Positions 51,701 through 59,051 of a DNA stretch of 64,000 bases are shown in pieces. Positions within the stretch are counted from its first letter, which is position 1. Every line of letters starts with the position of its first letter. The position numbers and the translations under genes were made by a program. The notes beneath the pieces are model-generated. The model saw only the letters and a program-made list of their open reading frames with translations. It was not told the DNA's origin and searched no databases. The stretch covers positions 276,629-340,628 of the forward strand of contig NZ_JAIOUQ010000009.1 in the NCBI RefSeq assembly GCF_019931065.1, given 5' to 3'. Source of the DNA: Methanobacterium spitsbergense. GTDB taxonomy: Archaea > Methanobacteriota > Methanobacteria > Methanobacteriales > Methanobacteriaceae.

Positions 51701-52169
51701 GACTTATATTATCTGCGGCACTTACTGCATCATTACCTACATTAGTTACACTTGTATCTGCATCTTCCATCGCTGTCTGGATTCTTTGACTCGCTTCTTC
51801 AGCGGCAGTTCCCATGCCTTCAATATCAGTAGATGCGTTGTTGGCATCGTCACCCAATGTAACAACATTACTATCGTCAACAGGAATTGCTAACTGTGTA
51901 TTATTTAAGGAATCCACTTCCCCACTTATGTTAGTTAAATCATCTTCAGCATTACCAACAACATCTGCGCCTAATAGGATATCAGTCGTATTAAGAGTAT
52001 CTGCCTCCTCTTGAAGTGTGAGTAAATCTCCTTCAGCGTTACCACTAAGAGTAATATCAGTGTTGATACTATCAGGAATTTTATCAAATAATCCTAATAA
52101 ATCATTTAATCCTCCTTGGATATCACTAATATCTATAGCTGTTTTGATACCAAGAGTTTTATCAGACAT
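48705..52169 (-). CDS. Tail tape measure protein
   Basis: 1154 residues; length sets siphovirus tail length, and this would suggest a tail of roughly 170 nm by the usual 0.15 nm per residue rule. N-terminal part is helical and Asp/Thr-rich (DISDIQGGLNDLLGLFDKIPDSI), then phage minor-tail-like KRIGTTQDHMVETVDQVQAKWGN and SVTGRTMGDVRGDIAAMG. Hydrophobic segments LPAVSAGLGVVNWALGGFAGWL and GIVGLGIGFVGLTGFIGATSYVLG follow. C-terminus SWASGIPGAIEKPFQDAGNWLQNMP and HSPPKMGPLSG are typical. Confidence 0.93.
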   Translation of the reverse strand: MSDKTLGIKTAIDISDIQGGLNDLLGLFDKIPDSINTDITLSGNAEGDLLTLQEEADTLNTTDILLGADVVGNAEDDLTNISGEVDSLNNTQLAIPVDDSNVVTLGDDANNASTDIEGMGTAAEEASQRIQTAMEDADTSVTNVGNDAVSAADNISQAGDSTSGGGSDSAVGGLIGAGTDAAIAAAVDGAGNYEDSMKRIGTTQDHMVETVDQVQAKWGNVMNDMKSVTGRTMGDVRGDIAAMGIVGVHNTDTITRGFGLMSGAAENLNVPISTVEKAYARVVQTGTLGNRQLVSLGIDSDDVMRRTGMTIDQVKDKMLGMNKEQRAAFLNSLMDSQANAAGMEEYKTTWGHTLDQTAATGDYMSRILGATVLPAVSAGLGVVNWALGGFAGWLDNLEGPVGDITRGIVGLGIGFVGLTGFIGATSYVLGKFPDFIKAALGIDETSLLQKWLGFWKNVGTKAIDIIKGWNIPEAISKRLGLGDDLLKDIKIPNLTKGLDDGFAQMESTIQKESPKLTTRIKEFGTKLINDIKEIKIPNIFGEEKGSIKGPDIDNIFKKTEERWVKDSDDLFNTGSKIAKKYTNVLDNIYGVIKNGVLKIDNLADEKVGNILDRLFPDEKGTFNFNFDSVVNKVKSGMGRVKDEIVSGGKDWYAEQIRLGEQDRVVLEELGSDIKSGMNKVGNVLDEAYTKILPKWKMEDMVAKAIGDGKGLTTITDDFSTEFKMAMNLAGKNIDDYAGDFEINAKTSISKSFTNIENELYTKGELKSGTISDKFKKFFNDEEGRILPESNKFKDFISRIFGDIKLPDIKFPKPNLSFIDDLTKGITGKLPDLKNIGGRLPTSVNEGILGRLGSLTGKAGGPAMVITTVLQMLSGAGENWHKSILQQTQEVFGIDAWKGIINAMVPQNIKDIIAPRWEMFKIPYASAATFLGLDKLNINPEQFWGYIFGKDASKRMGDWLDVNISGPLNHFFLNLPGNIVSWASGIPGAIEKPFQDAGNWLQNMPQNFYNWGSGMIGGLVDGIKSQLPNVGGALQWISDHLPHSPPKMGPLSGDLAGNMESWAANIALSGVKGLGKFNLNNVNIPSIPSVSNQLGNNSQQSNLISITVDLTGLPAGTTPQQAKDIGNNIGEGLSTNPALRGLITAGGKVGPLARK

Positions 52170-52338
52170 TTTTTATACCCCATAAATTTAAGAGAAAATA
52201 AAATAGGAAATTTTAATAATAATAAAAAATAGGATAAGTAATATGAATATTTTAAATAGTTGGCCTTATTGGAATGTTTTTAAAGAAACGTGATGATAAT
52301 AAACAAAAAAATTAAAGATTTTATTTATTTGATATGGA

Positions 52339-52746
52339 ATGGTTCAAATGGTTTCAAATGAAGAAATTAAAAGCAAATTGGGAAATAAAAGAGAAGGAAT
52401 AGGTGTAAATGGATATTTAGTATGTAATAGTTGCCAAGGAGTTTATGAATTACAATCCGGAGAAAATCCGGAAGATTTTAGTTCTCAATGTGAATGTGGC
52501 GGAAACTTAAAATACAATACAACCGCTAAAATATTCCAATCTTCAGATGATCCAGAATATAAAAAACATAACAGGGCTATAATAGCATCTTATATCCTAA
52601 TCGTACTTTTCTTGCCATTGGCCTTAGTTGGTTCTATATATCTTATTACAAGAGATAATAAAAGAGCCAAATATAATGGGAAAATAGTAATGGTTCTTTG
52701 TTTTGCTCTCGTACTTGTAGCAGTTGTTAGAGGAATATTCATGTAG
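52339..52746 (+). CDS. Zinc-ribbon membrane protein, moron candidate
   Basis: 135 residues. N-terminal [30 protein letters not shown] is a zinc ribbon paralogous to the gene at 41119; two hydrophobic spans at about 84-104 and 115-133. Either ATG 52339 or ATG 52348 may start it. Plus strand, between the tape measure and tail chaperone genes, with its 3' end overlapping the frameshift extension of the chaperone by a few bases. Function unknown. Confidence 0.75.
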   Translation: MVQMVSNEEIKSKLGNKREGIGVNGYLVCNSCQGVYELQSGENPEDFSSQCECGGNLKYNTTAKIFQSSDDPEYKKHNRAIIASYILIVLFLPLALVGSIYLITRDNKRAKYNGKIVMVLCFALVLVAVVRGIFM

Positions 52747-53017
52747 TATTAATATCATTTTGAATTTTAGATTCTTTTTGTCTCTGTCGTGCTTTTTCTT
52801 CCATTTGGTATTCTAATTTTAGCATCTCATCCTTTTCTTTCTGTTTTTGTTTCTCTGATTTTTGTTTAGGTTTTGGATTTGTATGATCTACTATGTCCAA
52901 TATTGTAGTTAGATCTAATTCTAGTACATATTCAATAGACCATCCTGTTTCATATGCTATACCTACTATTAATTCTCTGAAGTTGTTGAGATCTTCTTCT
53001 AAGGAGATTGTTCCTTT
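52739..53017 (-). CDS. Frameshift-encoded C-terminal extension of the tail assembly chaperone
   Basis: Open frame of 92 codons plus TGA in the -1 frame relative to the chaperone gene, starting right at the slippery run; a TAA at 53021-53023 blocks this frame just upstream and no ATG or good start sits near its beginning. It reads [20 protein letters not shown], then [19 protein letters not shown] and a Lys/Glu/Gln-rich helix. The TGWS-x2-YVLEL segment resembles the second-frame domain of phage gpGT-type chaperones. Would be made only as a fusion. Confidence 0.8.
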   Translation of the reverse strand, partial: KGTISLEEDLNNFRELIVGIAYETGWSIEYVLELDLTTILDIVDHTNPKPKQKSEKQKQKEKDEMLKLEYQMEEKARQRQKESKIQNDINTT

Positions 53018-53454
53018 TTTTTATCAGTCCTCTCTTCAGAGGGTGTTGATATTCTTGACATGATCCCATATACTTGTCTTAAATATGGATATTCTATTTC
53101 TACATCTGGGATTTTATCGATTGAATCCGTGGATCTAATTTTGGGATTAAATGCTCTTTTTATTCCTCTTTGTCCTAATTTTTCAATTAAGGGTTGTGTT
53201 TTTTCGTTAAGGTCTTCTATTTCATTCCGGATAGGTATAGCCTCATTGATTTCTTCATCAGTAAGTTCAGTACCTTCTTTACCTTTAGTTATCTTAAGGT
53301 ATCTTGTTTGTATTCCTAATGTTTCATTCTGTATCTTGTTTAATGTTCTTAGGATTGCATAATCATTACCACGGAATCCTTTTATTTCAACTTTTGTTCC
53401 ATTAATATCAATGGTTTCTGTTTTGAATAATTTTGGAATTTTTGATTCTACCAT
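52999..53454 (-). CDS. Tail assembly chaperone (gpG-like)
   Basis: 151 residues in the zero frame from MVESKIPKLFKTETIDINGTKVEIKGFRGNDYAIL, stopping at 52999. Placed two genes before the tape measure, the site of gpG/gpGT in siphoviruses. N-terminal beta strands and the helical middle ELTDEEINEAIPIRNEIEDLNEKTQPLIEKLG fit this class. Ends [11 protein letters not shown] unless the ribosome slips. Upstream in-frame codons (to 53496) overlap the next gene and are probably untranslated. Confidence 0.75.
   Translation of the reverse strand: MVESKIPKLFKTETIDINGTKVEIKGFRGNDYAILRTLNKIQNETLGIQTRYLKITKGKEGTELTDEEINEAIPIRNEIEDLNEKTQPLIEKLGQRGIKRAFNPKIRSTDSIDKIPDVEIEYPYLRQVYGIMSRISTPSEERTDKKKEQSP
53014..53020 (-). 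promoter_or_regulatory. A AAA AAG slippery heptamer for -1 frameshift
   Basis: On the minus strand GAT AAA AAA AAG contains the heptamer A AAA AAG in the right phase (a run of eight A at 53015-53022). The -1 frame then continues GGA ACA ATC... open to 52739. A-rich slippery sites of this type support tail chaperone frameshifts in phages. No stimulatory structure was examined. Confidence 0.75.
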
Positions 53455-53458
53455 AAAT

Positions 53459-53656
53459 TTAAGCCTCCTCAACAGCAGGAATATAAACAAATTCAACTAC
53501 ATTAGTATCTGGAGTTGAATATCCAAAGATCTGAACTTTATCAAAATCAATTTTTAACTTTCTAAAACATTTTTTAACCACATCTAAAGCTATATCAAAA
53601 TATTCTTGTGATTTATCAATACAGCCTTTTGGTGCATTTATATAAATAACTTCCAT
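53459..53656 (-). CDS. Small hypothetical virion-region protein
   Basis: 65 residues, MEVIYINAPKGCIDKSQEYF, DVVKKCFRKLKIDFDKVQIFGYSTPDTNVVEFVYIP. Alternating beta-alpha-beta look, no family recognised. Stop lies 4 bases before the chaperone start. GGAGG upstream in minus strand supports translation. Confidence 0.65.
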   Translation of the reverse strand: MEVIYINAPKGCIDKSQEYFDIALDVVKKCFRKLKIDFDKVQIFGYSTPDTNVVEFVYIPAVEEA

Positions 53657-53683
53657 GATTAAAGCCTCCGAATATAATTGTAG

Positions 53684-53736
53684 TTGGACTGGGATGATTT
53701 GAACATCCAGATAGGCTTTTACTGAGTACAGTCCAA
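53684..53736 (-). ncRNA. Minihelix-like tRNA fragment: acceptor stem plus T arm
   Basis: Minus strand TTGGACTG pairs perfectly with CAGTCCAA (8 bp), and the T arm GGATG-TTCAAAT-CATCC has a perfect stem and canonical T loop. Only 20 bases (53709-53728) replace the D and anticodon arms, so it cannot decode. Lies in the spacer between two virion genes. May be a decayed tRNA or a tRNA-mimic in the transcript; role unknown. Confidence 0.55.
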
Positions 53737-53765
53737 TATTTTATTTAAAAAAAAATAGGGAAAAT

Positions 53766-54572
53766 TTAGACCTCATCAGGTAATACAAGTTGAGGTAACT
53801 CAGGTGTAGTCATATCTAAAGTGATTTTACTTTCTGAATCAACTTTACCTCCAGGGAGATCAGGACTTACTTTAACACTCTCTAGATATATTCTTCCAAT
53901 TTCTCCTTCGTATTCCATATTGATATATCCATATAATGAGAGGGGCCTATTCCTCATAGTATATCTAGTATATCCCTCAACTGGTGTTTTATTACCAAGA
54001 TATGGGCCATACATTAATTTACGAATATATTTAATGGTTTGTTCTGTCATTACCTGTTCCATCTTTACACTGATAGTCATTGCTCCAAACCCTGTAACTG
54101 TATTGGAACTTCCCATACGCCCAACTTCTTTTTTATTCTGTTTTACTGATGGGGTGATATCCTGCATACGGAATGGTTCTAATGATTCAGCATAGTCTAC
54201 AACAATAGCATCTATCAAACTATCATCTGGAGCTGTGAGCAATTCAAACTGGGAATATACGTCATACCCTGTGATTGTATCTGCAACAGTTGTAATAGGA
54301 TTTGATGCTATTAATTCAACTAATGTATCTTCATAGGTATCAGGTTCAGGTGGTGTTCCTGCAGTTGTTTCCCTTGTATATGGGATAACATCTTGTGCTT
54401 GCGGTAACATTCCCATTCCATATTTAGGGTATATTGGGCCTTCGGGAACTAAGAATTTTGTATTGCTATTATCTATTGTTCCTATTGCTGCAGCTTTTAA
54501 ATGGTCTATTCCTAAACGAAAGGTTAGAGAATCTTGCATTAAAATATCTTCATTATCTATATCTACTAGCAT
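53766..54572 (-). CDS. Major tail (tube) protein candidate
   Basis: 268 residues just before the chaperone genes, the usual place for a tail tube. Contains LTFRLGIDHLKAAAIGTID and TGFGAMTISVKMEQVMTEQTIKYIRKLMYG, KTPVEGYTRYTMRNRPLSLYGYINMEYEGEIGRIYLESVKVSPDLPGGKVDSESKITLDMT in shorter pieces: a beta-barrel-like C-terminal part as in tube proteins. Assigned from position and general character. Confidence 0.65.
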   Translation of the reverse strand: MLVDIDNEDILMQDSLTFRLGIDHLKAAAIGTIDNSNTKFLVPEGPIYPKYGMGMLPQAQDVIPYTRETTAGTPPEPDTYEDTLVELIASNPITTVADTITGYDVYSQFELLTAPDDSLIDAIVVDYAESLEPFRMQDITPSVKQNKKEVGRMGSSNTVTGFGAMTISVKMEQVMTEQTIKYIRKLMYGPYLGNKTPVEGYTRYTMRNRPLSLYGYINMEYEGEIGRIYLESVKVSPDLPGGKVDSESKITLDMTTPELPQLVLPDEV

Positions 54573-54605
54573 TTTTATTCATTCCTCCTTTAAAATTAAT
54601 AAATT

Positions 54606-55325
54606 TTAGTAGTTGTAATCAGCCGTTCCAGCTTTTAGGGACTGGTCTGTCATCCAAATTACTCTTTTGTTAACTGGATTTATCATATAATCTGTATCTT
54701 CAACTAGTTTTATGGGTGCATTGCTACTTTCTGCAGATGCTAAAACTCCTATAATATCAACAGTTGATTTAGTAGGTTCAGATACTGCAGTTACTCTCAT
54801 AGTTGGAATTTCTTCTAATACGCTACTTTCAGCTGCAAGATATCTGACAATAGTTCCAATATATAAGTTAAATGTTTTAGCACAATGTCGTCTAAATCCA
54901 TATCCTATAACATCAGCACAGGTTACAGCGCCTTTACTAAGTTCTACAAATACAGGTATTCCTCTTGTGATTGTAGGTAAGTTTATATATTGTAAACCGC
55001 CTGTTGTTGCATTAATTACAAATTGCACATCTCCTGCTGCTAAGTTTTTATCCGAGAATACTACCATTCCAAACTTATCTGAAGCACTCCAATCTGCAGT
55101 TATCCCTGTCTTCATTACAGTATGAGTAAGGGCCGCATTATTAGATAAACTTGTAAGTTTGTTAGAACCTGTACCTTTTAACATCCTAGTTGTACTTAAT
55201 GTATTCTTGAATATTGTGTTACCTGATTCTGTTGTCATATTTTTAGCATCACAGTCATCTATGACTCCAAAATTGGTGTTAACTGTACCTGTAACAACAT
55301 CAATTGCTTTGTCTGTTACCACCAT
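54606..55325 (-). CDS. Virion protein, tail or head-tail region
   Basis: 239 residues, starts VVTDKAIDVVTGTVNTNFGVIDDCDAKNMTTESG and contains LTHTVMKTGITADWSASDKFGMVVFSDKNLAAGDVQFVINATTGGLQYINLPT. Thr/Ser/Asn-rich and beta-rich. ATG with GGAGG in minus strand. It sits 33 bases before the tail-tube candidate and could be a second tail tube or decoration protein. No family recognised. Confidence 0.65.
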   Translation of the reverse strand: MVVTDKAIDVVTGTVNTNFGVIDDCDAKNMTTESGNTIFKNTLSTTRMLKGTGSNKLTSLSNNAALTHTVMKTGITADWSASDKFGMVVFSDKNLAAGDVQFVINATTGGLQYINLPTITRGIPVFVELSKGAVTCADVIGYGFRRHCAKTFNLYIGTIVRYLAAESSVLEEIPTMRVTAVSEPTKSTVDIIGVLASAESSNAPIKLVEDTDYMINPVNKRVIWMTDQSLKAGTADYNY

Positions 55326-55327
55326 CT

Positions 55328-55528
55328 TTATTCATCCTCCTCTCCATTTTCTTTAGATTGTAATTCTTCAATCTTTTTTATTTCAACGTTAATATCGAAT
55401 CCTTTAATTTTGGGTCCGAATGTATTAATATAATTCTTAGCAGTTTCAAAATCTTTATTTTTAAGACAATTTTTGATAACTTTCGTTAACACTGTTTTAT
55501 TTACTTTTGAGATATTATGCACCTCCAT
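55328..55528 (-). CDS. Small helical virion-region protein
   Basis: 66 residues: NKTVLTKVIKNCLKNKDFETAKNYINTFGP and an acidic end. No family recognised. Two bases separate it from the next gene. Confidence 0.65.
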   Translation of the reverse strand: MEVHNISKVNKTVLTKVIKNCLKNKDFETAKNYINTFGPKIKGFDINVEIKKIEELQSKENGEEDE

Positions 55529-55555
55529 TTATAAAATAAGTAAAAATTTTAGAGT

Positions 55556-56152
55556 TTATGGAATAGTAACTGGTTTTTCGGGTGGTTTAAATATCCTGAA
55601 ACTTGTTGCAGATGCTGTGGTTTTATGTGGCATTTTTGGATTTTTAGGATCTACATTAACAATACGGAAATCATGAACTGGGCCGCCAGGTTTTAAAACT
55701 TGAGTTCCTGGAAATTCATCGGATAAAAGAGTTTTGATTTTAAATAGAGCCCCGATGATATCTGTGTAACGTTTGCATAATAATGTAGCGTCATCATCAT
55801 CGCCGTTAACAAATAGATATGCAGTTCCATTCAATACTGCTTTATCCATTTGTTTACCCATTCCTTTAGGTCCTGTTTCTGGTACCTGGATTATTTTAAG
55901 TATTATAACTGTACCATCGAACATTTCTAGATTTTCAGGTTTATGTAATAATACATTTAGGGCAATAGGGGAGGTATCTGGTATAGGATCCCCATTATCG
56001 TCTAATAGGGGTAAACGATTACCTTGATCATCAAATATAGGGGTTCCATTTTCATCGACTTGATAAGTAATAGCTCCAGGATTTATGAGGGTTTTTAGTT
56101 TATTTTGAATAGCAGTTTCTACTTTGTCAAATCCATATAAAACAAGATCCAT
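55556..56152 (-). CDS. Tail completion / neck protein candidate
   Basis: 198 residues. MDLVLYGFDKVETAIQNKLKTLINPGAITYQV is like the start of tail terminator or head-closure proteins. A tandem insert DENGTPI, DDQGNRLPL, DDNGDPIPD follows (three near-repeats of 9 residues), then GTVIILKIIQVPETGPKGMGKQ and a beta-rich core ending in EFPGTQVLKPGGPVHDFRIVNVDPKNP. Assigned mainly from gene order. Confidence 0.6.
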   Translation of the reverse strand: MDLVLYGFDKVETAIQNKLKTLINPGAITYQVDENGTPIFDDQGNRLPLLDDNGDPIPDTSPIALNVLLHKPENLEMFDGTVIILKIIQVPETGPKGMGKQMDKAVLNGTAYLFVNGDDDDATLLCKRYTDIIGALFKIKTLLSDEFPGTQVLKPGGPVHDFRIVNVDPKNPKMPHKTTASATSFRIFKPPEKPVTIP

Positions 56153-56154
56153 CC

Positions 56155-56586
56155 TTAATCACCTACCAGTCTATCTAAGAACTCATCTAATCTAACTTCA
56201 GCATCAGGCATTCCGTCCATAAAGGCCAATGCAGGATAATCATTTGCAATTGTACCAGGATGATGTACATGACGGACAGGATGTAAAGCTCCAGGCCAAT
56301 ATAACCACGGATTACCAAAGATTTCATGAGGAGGTGTTCCTTCTATTACATAATCCCATTGAGGTACAGGACTCCAGATGCTCCGATCTAAAAATCCATC
56401 TATATCTATAAATGTTTGATCATAGAGTTCATGAGTCTGTCCAACTGGAGTGTATAATAGGTCATATTCTAGGAATATGTTGGTTACATCATCTATTGTG
56501 ACTTCAGCAAGTCCTGGAAGATTATCAAGAGTATCTTGAACGAATGGAGTTACTTGATCATCTTTAGTAAACTGAACAAATCCCAT
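56155..56586 (-). CDS. Head-tail connector candidate
   Basis: 143 residues: TKDDQVTPFVQDTLDNLPGLAEVTIDDVTNIFLEYDLLYTPVGQ then LYWPGALHPVRHVHHPGTIANDYPALAFMD. His/Pro-rich centre and helical ends. In the cluster between capsid and tail genes where small connectors lie; the exact class (stopper, HK97 gp10-like) is not decidable. Confidence 0.6.
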   Translation of the reverse strand: MGFVQFTKDDQVTPFVQDTLDNLPGLAEVTIDDVTNIFLEYDLLYTPVGQTHELYDQTFIDIDGFLDRSIWSPVPQWDYVIEGTPPHEIFGNPWLYWPGALHPVRHVHHPGTIANDYPALAFMDGMPDAEVRLDEFLDRLVGD

Positions 56587-56600
56587 GATAAATCACCCAA

Positions 56601-57005
56601 TTAAATTAAACTTGCAAATTTAGGCAATGGAGTTTCTTCTTCTTTTGTTTCTTCATTGTACCCTTCGTGGATTATTTCAATATAGTTACGGAGTTTCTTT
56701 TCAGCGTTTGCCTCATATTTTACCGCAGTTGGGCTAAGAGAATCATTACTACTCCTATTAGTATTGTGCATGAAGGCAGCGGTGAATAGATTTGCAGCTT
56801 TGATTAATGTGTTCAAGGGGTCTTTTGGATCTATTGGATCTGGTATTGTTGGAATTGGCACATTCTCTGTTATTAATTCATTATTTATTGTGTCTTCGGC
56901 CTCATCTATTGCAATTAATAGTAATGCCTCATATTTATCAGAACCATTGTTACTTGATAGTTGGGTTGTTAAAGTTCTTACCACTGAGATATTGGCATAA
57001 GTCAT
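56601..57005 (-). CDS. Head-tail adaptor candidate (gp6-like)
   Basis: 134 mostly helical residues: SDKYEALLLIAIDEAEDTINNELI, LIKAANLFTAAFMHNTNRSSND, VKYEANAEKKLRNYIEIIHEGYNEE. Size and helical bundle pattern fit phage gp6/gp15-type adaptors that follow the capsid gene. Function from position and helicity. Confidence 0.6.
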   Translation of the reverse strand: MTYANISVVRTLTTQLSSNNGSDKYEALLLIAIDEAEDTINNELITENVPIPTIPDPIDPKDPLNTLIKAANLFTAAFMHNTNRSSNDSLSPTAVKYEANAEKKLRNYIEIIHEGYNEETKEEETPLPKFASLI

Positions 57006-57033
57006 AATTTATCTCCTAAAAAGATAAAATGAT

Positions 57034-57600
57034 TCATTTAATCACTTTTGCTTTTTTAAGTAGAAGTAACATTACCCTAAAGAGTTTCTGTTCATCTTCT
57101 GTTAATACGGATCTATTCTCTTCGAGTTTCACAGCTTCGGCTTTAACATATTTTAGGACATGTTTATCTTCCCATAGTCCAGGGTTTCTTGTTTCCCATG
57201 CATATCCTCTGGCTTTTGTACTGATCTCTGCTTTTGTGTTTTCGATTGGTCCTGTATATCTGACTGTAACTTTTACCAGCTGTTCACAATTAGAACATTC
57301 AACTACCTCATTTTTATTGTCAGTGTTTTGGTAATCTTCACCTTTGAGTCCAAGCTTTTTACGGCATACAGGACATGTTATGGCTTCGATTCTGTTTTTT
57401 TCTGATTCTAAATGTTCTACTATGTCTTGCTTTTTAATATCGTCAGCAAGATTTAATCGTTCTGTTCGGGATAAGTCGCTGACTTCAATTGGTTTCTCAA
57501 CTATAACAGGTTCTTCAGTTGATTCTTCCTTGACTTTTTCAGTTTTTAATGCTATTTCTTCCTTGGATTCAGTTTTAGATGTTTCATTTTTCTTAACCAT
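57034..57600 (-). CDS. Zinc-ribbon protein of the head region
   Basis: 188 residues. Acidic/Lys-rich N-terminus (about 60 residues) then ITCPVCRKKLGL...VVECSNCEQLVKVTV, a four-cysteine zinc ribbon, and a helical end DEQKLFRVMLLLLKKAKVIK. Sits between the major capsid protein and connectors. Probable role in head completion or DNA; unknown family. Confidence 0.65.
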   Translation of the reverse strand: MVKKNETSKTESKEEIALKTEKVKEESTEEPVIVEKPIEVSDLSRTERLNLADDIKKQDIVEHLESEKNRIEAITCPVCRKKLGLKGEDYQNTDNKNEVVECSNCEQLVKVTVRYTGPIENTKAEISTKARGYAWETRNPGLWEDKHVLKYVKAEAVKLEENRSVLTEDEQKLFRVMLLLLKKAKVIK

Positions 57601-57629
57601 TAGTTTTACCTCCTTTAAAAATTAATTAG

Positions 57630-57656
57630 ACACCTTAAGAGTTGTTCTTAAGGTGT
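57630..57656 (-). terminator. 11-bp hairpin containing the capsid gene stop codon
   Basis: ACACCTTAAGA (57630-57640) and TCTTAAGGTGT (57646-57656) are a perfect 11-bp stem with loop of five. On the minus strand it begins in the last codons of the capsid gene and contains its TAA (57648-57650). May stabilise or terminate the capsid mRNA and set its excess over downstream genes. Confidence 0.6.
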
Positions 57657-58526
57657 AAGGTCAACAAGGTTGGTTAATGGTAAGAAAGCGTCGAGTTTGT
57701 GTACATCAATTGCCTGATATGTGTCAACATTCCAGTAAATTTTGTTATCTTTGTCAGGATTTGGGTTGTTTGTATAGGTTTCTATGTCCTGTTCAATATT
57801 TCTTTCAGCTATGTCTTCACCAAAGTAGTGTAGTAATCCTTTATCATTCCCTAAACGTGCAACTTTCATGATGTCCTTAATTCCATTTGGGAAGAGTTTT
57901 GCAACGAAATCCATATATGTCGCCTGTGTTTGTGGAATCCTTTTAAGTAGGTTGTTGTATGCTGCAGGACCTAAACAAAGTTTCATTGGTAAACCATCAT
58001 ATTTTCCATCTCCACTTAATTCTGTGATGGCCTCTACAATGACCTGATCAGGTGCTAAAGCGGTAGTGTTCCATTCCTTACCCGAATCAACATCGTAAGG
58101 GGTGAGTGATGCATCCGCAAATATTCCCTTTGCTTGTGCATTTGTATCTCCATTGAATATTACATCATCCAATGATTCTGCAACTAATCTTCCAGAGTTA
58201 CCTGCACTGGTACCGTTAAGAGCGGATTCTCCCATCCTAGCATATGCATATAATTCTTTTTTATGCATTGAAAATCCGTGGGTATGTTCTATTACAGTTA
58301 CTGTTTTAGGAATTTTCTCCCCACTTTCCCTAGGAACTGTTTCTACCCTGTAACCTCTTTTAGCTTTGCCTTCTGGATATTGGACTTCATCACCTGTCAC
58401 GGTACGTGTACCTGGTAGTAAATCTACACCCTTAGCAATTGCTAATGTTCCCATTAAGGGGGCTTTGTATGCTTTAATTACTTTTAATCTGTAAAAATTT
58501 GTAATTGAACCTGGTATATCTCCCAT
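57648..58526 (-). CDS. Major capsid protein (HK97-like candidate)
   Basis: 292 residues. The gene lies after protease/scaffold and decoration genes as in HK97-type viruses. Sequence features: MGDIPGSITNFYRLKVIKAYKAPLMG at the N-terminus, EHTHGFSMHKKELYAYARMGESALNGTSA, VAESLDDVIFNGD (common in E-loop/spine-region-like capsid proteins: 'iD.aifnGd'), GLPMKLCLGPAAYNNLLKRIPQTQATYMDFVAKLFPNGIKDI and VDVHKLDAFLPLTNLVDL-type end. HK97 fold is a prediction. Confidence 0.82.
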   Translation of the reverse strand: MGDIPGSITNFYRLKVIKAYKAPLMGTLAIAKGVDLLPGTRTVTGDEVQYPEGKAKRGYRVETVPRESGEKIPKTVTVIEHTHGFSMHKKELYAYARMGESALNGTSAGNSGRLVAESLDDVIFNGDTNAQAKGIFADASLTPYDVDSGKEWNTTALAPDQVIVEAITELSGDGKYDGLPMKLCLGPAAYNNLLKRIPQTQATYMDFVAKLFPNGIKDIMKVARLGNDKGLLHYFGEDIAERNIEQDIETYTNNPNPDKDNKIYWNVDTYQAIDVHKLDAFLPLTNLVDLTP

Positions 58527-58540
58527 TTTAAATCATCTCC

Positions 58541-59050
58541 TTATAGTTTTACTTTTACTGGAACTTTATCAGTTGTAACTCCAGTTGCAAGATATGTTCC
58601 AACTACGGTTAGTTTGGCTGCGGCTGCTGCCTGTATTTCATCTATTAATCCATTGATTGCAGCGTTTATATTCGCATCGTCATGGGTTGCAATAGCTGCA
58701 TCTGTGAATGTATCAACAGCAAGTTTAGTACCAAGACCTCCGGCCATCGGTACACATTTATCTCCAGCTGTAACACCTGCACCAAGTTTAACCCATAATG
58801 TACCGCCATTATATGCTTTAACTCTTTCTCCTATCTGATAGCCAGTACGTCTAATTAATCCTCCATTACCATCTGACATCATTTCATCAGGATCAGGAAT
58901 TACTATTGCTATAACCTGATCGCCCGCACCTGCAAGATTACATTTGGCCTTATCAGAAGCGTTAAATTTAATAAGAGAATATGCAGGAATAATTTCTGCA
59001 GCTGTAAGTTCAACAGCTATTTCATGCCCATTAAATGGTTGTAATGCCAT
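58541..59050 (-). CDS. Capsid decoration-like protein (DUF2190 type)
   Basis: 169 residues from ATG 59050 (MALQPFNGHEIAV), with GGTAGGTG upstream; an in-frame GTG three codons earlier is less likely. ELTAAEIIPAYSLIKFNASDKAKCNLAGAGDQVIAI and GERVKAYNGGTLWVKLGAGVTAGDKCVPMAGGLGT are typical of DUF2190/gpD-like small beta-tulip or decoration proteins encoded between protease and capsid genes. Likely stabilises the head. Confidence 0.72.
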   Translation of the reverse strand: MALQPFNGHEIAVELTAAEIIPAYSLIKFNASDKAKCNLAGAGDQVIAIVIPDPDEMMSDGNGGLIRRTGYQIGERVKAYNGGTLWVKLGAGVTAGDKCVPMAGGLGTKLAVDTFTDAAIATHDDANINAAINGLIDEIQAAAAAKLTVVGTYLATGVTTDKVPVKVKL

Positions 59051-59051
59051 C

